Source: Antennarius striatus (Eukaryota; Chordata; Actinopteri; Lophiiformes; Antennariidae). From it: a stretch of DNA of 64,000 nucleotides. Made by a program: the position numbers and the translations under genes. The stretch lies in contig NC_090779.1 of NCBI RefSeq assembly GCF_040054535.1, positions 22,252,501 through 22,316,500 on the forward strand, in the 5' to 3' direction. This document shows, one piece after another, positions 47,284 to 64,000 of the stretch (within the stretch, counting starts at the first letter, position 1; each line of letters starts with the position of its first letter). The notes under the pieces were generated by a model that saw nothing but the letters and a program-made list of their open reading frames with translations, made no database searches and was not told the DNA's origin.

Positions 47284-49700
47284 CATCAGATTATATCGGA
47301 GAAACTGCTTCATTTCAAACACGGCTCAAGACGTAAAAGTTAGTGACTTGCAGAAACCAGTGAAGATCTGCTTGTCTTTTTTGACCGGCTCCCGAACTGC
47401 GTCTCCGGACAGCTATCTTTGTTTCAGCACCTCCTCTGCAGGAGTCGAGTCCAGATGCCTCTGAGTTAGAGGACTGCTGTATTACGGTCGTGTGTTGATC
47501 ATTTTAAGCATCAGCATGGCTGCAAGGATGACGTGTTGTCAGCATCCATGTCATGTGCTATTACTAACTGACCCGCAGTGCAAATTACTGGCTTGTTGCT
47601 GCCATGCAGTGACACATCACCCTGAAAAAAGTCCAACTATGCAAAGAAACTGTTCTGTCTCTCACCTCCATCTCACATCATTTGGTGACGGATGGCACTA
47701 GGTACCTTTTTTTTTTTACGAGTCTGCATACATGAATAAGAGATTCTGATAAATGGTATCCATGGAGATAAACTCACAACAGCTTCCCAGGCCGCCCACA
47801 CTGAACCCCAAGCGTATCAGCAGCAGTGTATTCCAGCGATGTGGTAAACAGCATTCCACCGTTCTGACCAAGTAGCATGTTGTGTAAAGAAAAAGACGCT
47901 TTGACTTCACATCCTGCAGCTCTGCTAATCCCGTCTGCTGGATTCCTGCTTCGCTGTGCGACAGGGTTGTTTGTAGATGCATGCCGATCCAGTTGTGGGA
48001 CTTGACCCCATGTCTTTGTTTACAGTTGGCCGGCAGATGTTCAACTAAGTGGATCCAGTTTTCTGAGCCAGTAACCAAGCATCCTCCCCCCGGGGGTGGA
48101 TGATTTGAACCCACCAAGTTAAAAAAACACGGCCATCTGATGACGCACTGTGTGTGGGCAACGTCATCTTATGTGCATGACGCTGTCAGCCATCAAGGTG
48201 GCTCAACAGGAGGAATTCTGAGGAAGTGGCTGCGGACTGGATCTTCTAATTCTGGCCCAGAAACGGCGGGAGACTTCATTTTACTCTACTGATGTTATTT
48301 ATCACAGAGGACTATTCTTAGCTCTGTAACTGCTGCCCTGTTTATCTATTAAAACAGAAACTTGCACAAGACAATCCCATACTGCTACGCCTCAGTCATC
48401 ATCAGCATGGATTCTGCGCCTGGTTTTCTGCACCGTTATCTAGACATCCTTGCATTCATTGTTTTTGTAGACATCCTCCTGCTAGAGGCTGGAGATCTGC
48501 CACCACCTGGTAAGTCCTGGATTGATGTGTTCTATCACGCTGGACTGCCTTTGTGTCTAATGAAGAGGCTCTGTAGACACGTCCAGTGTGAATTAACCCG
48601 AAGAACAGCCCCAAGATCCCTCTGCAGCATCCCAGTCCTTCCAATCTACGCTTCTCCCAGTCCACACAGCTTCTGAGAGCCATTTGTCAAACCTTGGCCC
48701 ACATTAAATTATCATGGCCCGAGAGAGAGAGAGAGAGAGAGATGTCTGGGAAGAGACTCCAAGCTCCAGTCGGACAGATAGGGTGTCTGAGACTGAATGA
48801 AAAATTGACTGCACAGAAATGTCGGTTTGTTCACACCGTGCCCAATGTTTTCGCGGCGGCGATGCGATCCCTGCGGATGTCGCACGTTGCAAACCAATCT
48901 CAACATCGTAAATCAACTCGTGAGTTTTAGCGACACAACTATGCAGCACCCCAAGACTCACATTTAATAAAGGATAAAATGAAACGACAGACGATGGCAT
49001 TTTGCCACGGAAACTGGGTGAAAGAGTTGAATCATTCATTTTACATACGAGTTCAGGCCCCCGGTCGGCATCATGTGATGCTGGTCTATCAATTAGTAAC
49101 GACGGCTTGTGATGAGTTTGCTATAATTAAAACTGGATCTCTTTTAGAAATAGTGTGAAAGACAAATACAGACCGGGGGTCTTGTAAAAAATTGTCCATT
49201 ATTGTGCGGAAGTCTTCAAATATTGACGGTGTGTGTTACTGAACGCTGAGTGAATTCTGCAAAGAGCAGATTTACAGAACTCGTAGTGGTTGTGTATGTG
49301 AATCCTGTTCTTATGGGACTCTTAATAACGGAACTCAAAACTGTGGAGCCTGATGTTTGAGCTTCCTCCCCACTGACTCAACACAAGTATGTCAGACACG
49401 CTCTAATTTGTCCCACTGGCTCCACGGCTTTCCTGCCATGTTGCTCTTTACACAGGGAAGTTAGCGGTAAGAGCAAGCACAAAGGAAATTTAAGAATGGT
49501 TCTGTAAGCTTCTGTTTCACCGACGTTAATGTGTTTATCAGAGCAGAACTCATTATATTCTGTAACAGCACAAGGTTTATGACTGAATCCTACACTACAT
49601 TTCTGTCCCTGTGTTTTATTTCTCTGTTTATATTGCGATTCTCCTTCACATTTGCCAGATCCCTTAATGACAAGCGTCTCTAGTAGTTTGTAGAGACTCT
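47284..49700. other. Gene desert, part 3
   Basis: No coding exon is recognised. A (GA)n run of about 23 bp lies at 48720-48742. The minus-strand ORF at 47716-48117 and the + ORF at 48362-48676 show no family features. Confidence 0.4.
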
Positions 49701-49723
49701 CCCGCTGCTAGCGTGATGCACAG

Positions 49724-49950
49724 CATTAAGATCATCATCCTTTTGGAACGTCCAATCACGTCCAAGATTCATCTTCCTCCAGATGGAGAGGTTTTCTTCT
49801 AGGATCCCCCGATCCTTGATGGAATCCATCTGACCCTCTACACGCTCTACATTCTTCCTCCTCCAGACGTACCTCTGATCCAGAGGCCCCAAAAGGTCCT
49901 TTTCAGTTTCATGGCTACACAGAACAGCCTCCCAAAACTTGGATGCCCCC
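49724..49950 (-). pseudogene. Tc1/mariner transposase remnant
   Basis: The minus-strand translation contains KFWEAVLCSHETEKDLLG and RYVWRRKN, then EGQMDSIKDRGILEENL and GRDWTFQKDDD. These match consecutive parts of fish Tc1 transposases (KFWNSVLWSDETK, KRYVWRKKN, EGRMDS.KY..ILE.NV, RGWTFQQDND). A segment between VWRRKN and EGQMDS is deleted, the second DDE-region motif DND is altered to DDD, and the 3' part is lost. Inverted terminal repeats were not found. It lies downstream of shisal1 in the same orientation. Confidence 0.8.
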
Positions 49951-50352
49951 TGTCGAGTTGAATTCCCTGCAGTAGCTGCAGCTAACATTAGCTTCTATTT
50001 TTTTCTTTTATCACACAGCCAACAACTGAGTCCATCTGAAATTCCTCAGCAGCATGCTATTTAGTGCTAAAGTACAGAAATTTGGGTGCAGTCAAAACAG
50101 GAAAAAGTTGAGTATTTCCACAAAGATTATTAAGAAACAAGACACCCTTTTAGAACCCCAGCAGCCTTTTTCAGTGTTCCTCTTATCTGTTGTATATAAA
50201 TTATTTACAGACTGCCAACTTTCCCACAAAGGCACCGGCTGTTCCCCAGGAGGTCTGTGATGCAATTCTTAGCTCACTATCTGCTGATTTTTGCACCTTT
50301 AAGTCGAGGCGTGTGTCAAACTGCCGGCAGGCGGTCGTCTTGTGACAGTGAC

Positions 50353-57137
<6,785 letters not shown>

Positions 57138-60100
57138 CTTCTCGTCCTCATGTGGGATGAAGGGTGGGAGCAGGAGGGAGGGAGAGAGAGAGAGGGACTC
57201 TCCTTTAACTGGATGATGGCATCCTCTGCTTGTTGACAGCTCCTCTCACATGGCTGCTGGGAGTTGGGACTCCTGATGGGAACGAGACAAGCAGAGGCAG
57301 GACAGATTAAAATATTTGATTTGAGTTTCTGGAATGATTTGCGTCTGGTGGTGAACCCCCCCCTCCAGGGATGACCTCTGGTACGGGTCTTCAGGTTTAC
57401 ACAACAGGAAGGATTGGACATTAATATTTATTGAAATTGGTTCTCTGAAGGCTCAGGATGAGACATGTTTCATTCCTGCAGTGACGACGGGAGATGCATT
57501 TTATTCCACAGTCCTTTTTATCCGTGTTATCAGAAGTGACACCTAAAATTACTTCATTAAATAATTAGAAGACTGACGTTAAACCACAAAATCAACATTA
57601 TTTGTATTAAAAAATAAATGATTCATGAATAAATGCTCTGTATTATTTTATTACATTAGTGAACTCTAGATACACCCCAAATGGACACGGATTATAAAAC
57701 ATGAACACAAATGTTTCCTACAAATAAAAACTTTTGTGTAATAATTACCGTAATTGCAAGAAACCTAAAATTGAGAAGTTATAAACAAAATACTTGGACA
57801 TTGCTACTGACAAAAACAAAATTAAAGGTTTGGAAATAAGTTTTACACATAAATGTTGTAAAATACCACCTTGACCAAAGATCTACCCCTGAATCTGGAC
57901 CTGCACCAGACTACCGGGGTCTCTATTGGCCGGTGCCCCGATCCGCTTTCCAGCGGTTTTTGCAGAGTCCAGAACTTCTGTTCTGAACATACGTATATTA
58001 ACTGAATTAAGCAGAAGTTACTGTTTGAGCAGTAAACGCAGTGGGAGTTCATCACTGCTTCTTCTTTGTACTTGTTGTACAGTTATTATTCAAAGCCGCA
58101 TTATGGCCATCGTCCACTGATGCTAAGGGAGATTAATGGGGCAGTGGCTCATTCTGCTGAGATGTGCTTTTTTTCTGTTTGTTAGCAAAGTGACTTCTTT
58201 AATAGCGCCAGAGGAAATGACATGCAAACGCTCCCTGTCAGTGAATTAGTTAAGGATAATTGTGGTCATTTATCGCAAACTTAAATTAATCCTCAGCAGC
58301 AGCTTCACCACGTTGATATTAAAAACGGTTTCATCGACAGCAGGATAAATGGTTAAGAAAATGTTTTAGCCTCAAAAATATAGAATCTACACCTGCTGAG
58401 ATTTCATATTCACAATCTGCTGGGCCGTAGACGCTGCATAGGAAATATTACAAAGATGGACTCGTGAATTATTGAGGAGACGGCGGCAGCTGACAGCGGG
58501 ACAGAAACCACATAAAGGACAACATCAGGCTGTATGGAAAATGCATCAGTGATCAAATCCAATTTTCCATTGCATTACCACCGTCTTTTGTTTTCTTTTC
58601 TTCAACTGTTTTGGACTGTCATCACTTAATCCCAGATCTGCACAGATGTCAGATCAGATCGGGCTTTATAGATTCTAGTGGAGGTGATCATGTGATCATC
58701 TGGAAAAGATGAGCAACAATATCAGCTAGGAGGAAAAGAACGCGCGCCTGATGACTGCTCAAGTTTAGGACCTGTGAAAGGACAGCGTCAATGATTTGTT
58801 ATATCATAAATATTTAGTTGTGTTCTTTCTTTTACACTATTACACTGTCAGTCTGATGAAGAAGCTATTTATTCAAACCGTAAAGTTTATATTTAAACTG
58901 TCTGAACATCACCTGGATGGACTGATGGCAGCTTTAGTTAGCACTCTGTTTTATCCATCTTCAAACCAAACCATGTCCTCTTACGGCGTGACGTTGGATC
59001 TAATGATCCATGTCCTGATCACTCGAAATTTAGGCTCCCTCAGACATAAACAGCTGGTGGTGCTGAAGGCTAATTTAATCGGTCACACAGATGAAACCTG
59101 ACGAGCGCTGCCGGATGTTTCTGTTTCATCCAGCTGTTTCCAGTCACAGTCATTCTGACCGTGGTTAAATTCAATAAACACCGTTTAGTGTCTGTGTGAT
59201 AATTGTGACAGATTTGAATAACACTTCCTCCCACCCATGGGTCTGATTCACAATCAACTAGTTTCTTTTACTGCTGTAGTTTCCCGCCCGTTTCCTGCTA
59301 CCATGTTGGATCACATGTGAGCAAACCAAACGCAGGACATGTGGACAGAGTTGGACAGACGGCTGCTTCTGTCCTCATCTTGAAAGTATTTTCTATCAGA
59401 CAAGCTGTTCCCTCTTTGTGCAGCTGACTTCCCAGGAGACTTGTTAGAGTGGCGTTTTACACGTTCCCCTCCCAGCCTCATTGCTGCTGGTGAGAGCTCC
59501 ATCGTGACAACATGTTCTGGATGACGAGGGATTCCCATCCTCTCGAATCCTCCTCCAAACCCACTCCTCTGGTTATGCTACACACCATTCCTTCCTCTCT
59601 GGGCTCGGCGGCATCATTGTCGTGTTCCTCCCTACATCGGGCCGAGGGTCACTTCATCACAACGCCGGCTTTGTTTGCACAGAAGGAGAATCTGAAGGGT
59701 TTGTGTAATGAACCTAACGGCAGCGAAGCCGAACACGTACTGTAAATACACACGTGTGCACAGCGCCACGCACGGCACTCTGGGAACGGGAACAGGCATG
59801 CGGAACAGATGGAAGGTCTCGCTACTTGCTGTTTACGTGCGAGATCAAACTAAAATATACATAAAGGCTGTGATAACCCAGCGCTTCAGCTCAGAGTGAA
59901 CGGAACGGCTGCCACCAGAGGAAATACGTCAAAAAAAAATAAAAAATGAAGGCACTCCCACGGTAACCACAAACACACGGCGCTTCATCGTTTGTCAACG
60001 TGATATCTGTTGTTGTTGAGAATCAGGATAGATATTAAGTGACCAATTACTGCAGCGACTACTGTGAATACAACGGCACACTTTTCATCAAAACGCAGCA

Positions 60101-63100
60101 GGAGACCCAAATCTGTCAGAGGTTTGACGATTCCGTGCTGTTTGGAGATCACATGCAGCGATACGCTGCTATCTCATGAACATTTTTATTTTTGTTCAAA
60201 CATTAACTTCAAAGTCTTTCTAAAAAAATGATTTATTTTGGACTGCAACCTGCTTTCAAGTTTTGTAAAGGCATGAACTCCACATCACAATTCTCTTTCT
60301 TTCTCTCTCTAGCTAAGCTTTTTATTTTTAGGCCTGTCTTTTCCAGGATTCACAGAAGCTTTTTCCTCCTATGGATGACAGCAGCTGGATATTTATGCAG
60401 CCTCTCTGCATCGTTATTAGGCTTGTGTTTTCCTCAGACAACACAAACACTCTGTTGCTATGCTGGCCCTCCATCCATTCTAGCCTCTCTTATCAGTCAC
60501 TGAAACAGTTTAGAGTTGCGTTCACCGACGACGTCCTCCGAGGGCTTCACAGCACAGATCAGAAAAACACTAAGACTCCAAATTCTAGGATCGATTTTAA
60601 CAGACAGGAAGTCACATGATGACGGTCAAACCTTGCTGTTTGTTTGTGATGATTTTTATGTTCCTTCAATTTTCAAGTTGGAGTATTTAATTTTATTTGT
60701 AACTGTGTTAGAACAGACTCATAAATAAAGTTCATATTATTGTCTTCATGACGGGTCTGCTGCTTTCAGATGTATTGACAAAAAGGGGGAAACGGAACTG
60801 CTTTAATGGACCCTGCTGTCTGATTTAAACCTGATATTGATATGGATTGATCGGAGGTTGTTTTCTTTCTTTATTGGAGAACTATTTACAGCGCAGATTT
60901 TTCATGAACCTAATAAACTATGATTAAATGTCACATCACTGATGTTTTATGACTGTTGATGTAGAGCCTTAGAAACAATTGCCAGTGTTATAAAACATTA
61001 TGAATGCATCATAATTCATTATGAATGTCTGGAGATGTGAGTGAATAATAACATTCAAATATAAGCCTATCTATAAAAACAGCCTGGCCCGTTAAAGTGG
61101 ATGAAGGTTAGAACTGTGTATTTCTTTGCGACGAATCGCAGACGGCCCAGAGGAGCAGCTCATAAATGTGACTGAGGTATCTCTGTTTCATTCGAACCGT
61201 CACCTGCACAAATATTGTTAAATGAAGCCTGAGCAGCGGCGTGTTTTGCTCTGGTGGCCTGATGTTGCCATAGAGACGTTGACGTCACGTAAAAACAGAC
61301 GGCGGTACCATGTGGCGACTGGCACACACCGGTCAGTCTATGTTAGTAAAAGCAAACGGAGAATAGCTCAGCGGGTTCTGCTGCCGTGGAGGTTGTTGTG
61401 GAGTTTGGATATCATCTACTCTGAATGGACCGAGCTATTGTGCAGCGGCGGCCTCGCCACATGGGTGGTCCGCTTCTGGTTCTGACTCTGTGATGGTTTT
61501 AAACTCGAGCCGAACGACAGAGAGGGGCTGTAATCACATCTGCTGCTGTGTTCCTACCTGCTCAGTGTTGTCACATTGATGGAACCCATTCCGCCTCCTC
61601 CCTCGCTTTGTCCCCTGCCCTTAACTCATCACCAGTTTGGATCACAAAGGAAAATATTTGTGCTTAGGTGCTGATTGCTTCATAAAAGCCTGACAGACGT
61701 GGCAGCACAGGATCACGTGGACCACAGCCAGACTTTTATCGGATGTGTCTGCAGAGGTCAAGAAGTGAAAGAAGTAATTATAACAGGTCAAAACTCTGAA
61801 GTGATTAGTCTCCACCGGCGCCTAATAGGAGGAAGACCATTCTTGACCAAATGAGGGTTTAACGGGGCTGTTCTTTCTTCAGTAATTTTTTGCTTGGCAG
61901 TAAATATATGCACACAGCGAGGGAGAGGCGGCTAATGAGACAGCTACTGGAGTCTAATAAGTTGAATTCATTATACAATCAAGGTCTCAAAGTCAGCTGG
62001 GGGATCAAGAGTTTTGGAGGCTGGTCTAATGTGATGCAGTGTGAATGAGTCCAGCTCTCTTGATGATACAGGAGACTAAAGTCACTGATCCAGCCTTTTA
62101 TGAGGCGACAGGGAGGATCAAACCATCAGCTGATTAGTCGATACTGAAGGTTGGATGACCTCTGATGAGTGAAAGTCGACGGCAGATCTGGAGAAGCTGA
62201 TGACGTTCGTCCCTCAATTGTGACGGTGGAAACCTCCTGCAGCGTGTCGGGGGGGTCAGGTCACCATCACCTCTAAGGACTCCACCACCAACCCCACGCT
62301 GGTTTAAAACTGTCGCTGCGACGTTGATTAGGAAACAGCTCAGCCGTAGCCGCCGTCTGAATGAATCTCTGCAGCATCTTTGCTCTTTGTTCAGTCCAGC
62401 GACAGGACCAGACCGGGTGTTGCTGAGACGGGCTGTGAAATGTCACAGATACGCAACACTATGGCTATCACGGCCACACTGTTTTGAAGGCCCTTCCAGG
62501 AACGGTTCCACGGCTGTTCCCAACACTTGCAGGCCCATCAAGGCTTCAGCTGCCTGCAGGCTGCATAGAAGCTTCAGCTGTCAACACATCACAGCGTTGG
62601 CACTCACATTCACTTTTCTTTGGTAGGGGGATCGTGAGTCATGCAGAATAACTGGACTTGTTTTGGCTCCGGGGTTTGGGAGACATATCCCTTGGACTTG
62701 TGTGTCTGTGATGCAGAGCGACAGGACAGAATCAGGTACAAGCCAGCATTGTTTGTTTGGATTTTCTTTAACACCAGACTCTGGGCTCGGCAAGTTTCTC
62801 TTGGAAAAGCTCCCCGTCATCATCATCTGCCTGACCCTGGATTTAAAATAGCTCCGACCCGCAGATAAAGAGCCTGGTGGGAATCTCAAAAATTAAAATC
62901 ACAACATAGGAGGACAGTAATGCAACCGCAGTTAAAACACAGCAGCTTGAGATACTTGCTCTCTGTGGCGTTATGCATTAATTTTCTTGGCTTCAACAGA
63001 CCACCACGGTTGTGAGGCAACATAACACCAAAATCTGGCTGTAACAACGTTCTGTGATCCAACAGCTCTCATTGCATTTTATTCTGAGAAATAAACAAAA

Positions 63101-63477
63101 CGGTCAGTTTGTGCTGCAGACTGGAGATGTTTTGGAGCTCATCTCATGCAGATTTGCTGAATCAACACTGAGATCTTATTCTGTCAACTGATTTTGAAAA
63201 GTCACAGTAACAAATACATTTGAATTAAACATAATTTAGAGGCTGCATTCTGAATAACATGACTTTCAATTAAATATAAAATTAAAATACTAGAATAATT
63301 AAGATTCCCAGTAGATGTGAAAACAAATCCTTTATAGAGGAACCAACAGGTAATTGAAGACCGTCGGATCACATGTGGACGGGTTCGAACCTCACCTCTG
63401 AGTTTCTGGAGGAATCATTTCAGTTGTTTTTGAGTAATCATCATTTTTCAAGCGATATTGAAGTGGGGGAGGAAAAA
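57138..63477. other. Upstream region of shisal1, no coding exon seen
   Basis: More than 6 kb shows no recognised coding exon. A 5' untranslated exon and promoter of shisal1 could lie here. Bases 59500-59900 are CpG-richer than the surroundings, but no gene is recognised. ORFs here are short and featureless. Confidence 0.4.
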
Positions 63478-63640
63478 TCTCCATTGTTGGTTTGATCTGG
63501 ATCCACACCGACTTTTAATGGGTTCTTTCATGGCTCATGTATCCTTCCACCCAATTTAATGGAAATCCGTCCAGTAGTTTTTGTGCAGTCCTGATAGAAA
63601 GTGGACATAGGTGAAATCCTGACCTCCTTGGAGGGAATAA
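63478..63640 (-). repeat. Dispersed fish repeat (GATCTGGATCCACACC type)
   Basis: GATCTGGATCCACACCGACT, then TTTAATGGGTTCTTTCATGG, then ATTTAATGGAAATCCGTCCAG, GTTTTTGTGCAGTCCTG and GACCTCCTTGGAGGGAATAA follow the order of a well-known teleost repeat tail. Other degenerate copies lie near 52925, 56540, 37060 and 34718. Confidence 0.65.
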
Positions 63641-64000
63641 TACGAGAAAACTAGATGAACCCTTCCTGTTAAACATAATATTTGTACACACAGCCTGAAA
63701 ACACCCCAGAAAATAAATTTGGGGGGAACAAATCCTACTCCTTGCTGATTTTTACAAGTGTGTTCGATCCAAAAGTAGCTCCGTCAATTTACCCTGAGAT
63801 AACCTCCTGAGCAACAGCTTGGCTAAGAGCTTTAACACTCCAGAACAAACACCCGTCACCAAGGCCTCAAATAGCCCTGACAGATACACCGCAGAGCTCT
63901 GGAGAGCTCTCCAACACCTGGGGGCCTCAGAGGTCACCGGGGGGGGCTCCAGTCATGGGTTGCCCTCACGGCAAACAGCCTCCACACTGCGCCGCATCCA
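63641..64000. other. Right end of window, no gene seen
   Basis: The last 360 bp become GC-rich after 63830 but contain no exon I can recognise. Confidence 0.4.

Noticed and set aside
47716-48117. 133-codon minus-strand ORF
   Set aside because: No family recognised and it lies in a repeat-bearing desert; not supported as a gene.

Overview
The window is vertebrate, almost certainly teleost fish, nuclear DNA. The evidence is four multi-exon genes with GT-AG introns (many only 70-400 bp), dense CA/TA microsatellites, and fish-type mobile elements: an RTE-clade LINE with a GAA-rich tail, hAT-like non-autonomous elements with 8-bp target duplications, a Tc1 relic and an L2/CR1-like LINE relic. No prokaryotic, plasmid or viral gene organisation was seen.

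Layout. Bases 1-7150 form a gene-poor, repeat-rich block. It holds a U6 snRNA gene copy with its own Pol III promoter, a composite of RTE 5' end, U6 pseudogene and inverted-repeat element, a hAT element nested inside another hAT element, an interrupted 115-bp duplication, and long TA/GT arrays. hdac10 (+, 7410-13826, 20 coding exons, predicted 667 aa) follows. Next is parvb (+, 14847-22171, 13 coding exons, predicted 359 aa), with a probable alternative first exon at 16865-16904. parvg (+, 25860-31558) lies downstream and shares almost every exon length with parvb, but the exon expected to encode the first helix of its second CH domain is absent or broken. Bases 31559-49700 are a gene desert with an RTE insertion (34954-36239) carrying an intact 413-codon reverse transcriptase ORF and a 17-bp target duplication. 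shisal1 (-, 57137-50353, three coding exons, 195 aa) is the last gene, and 57138-64000 shows no coding exon.

How the genes relate. parvb and parvg are tandem paralogues encoding two-CH-domain focal-adhesion adaptors of the ILK-PINCH-parvin complex. In human, PARVB, PARVG and SHISAL1 are neighbours on chromosome 22q13, and HDAC10 lies on the same arm, so the order seen here is conserved synteny rather than a functional operon. hdac10 encodes a cytosolic polyamine deacetylase; every catalytic and specificity residue I can place is present. shisal1 encodes a small single-pass membrane protein with a Cys-rich ectodomain.

No clearly new multi-gene system was found. The most unusual items are the U6 copy with three compensatory stem changes plus a changed ACAGAGA box, the RTE-U6-inverted-repeat composite, the damaged parvg exon together with a GC-AG intron, and two near-perfect palindromes in non-coding DNA. 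Exon boundaries were assigned by eye from splice consensus, reading frame and remembered family sequences; no alignment program or database was used.
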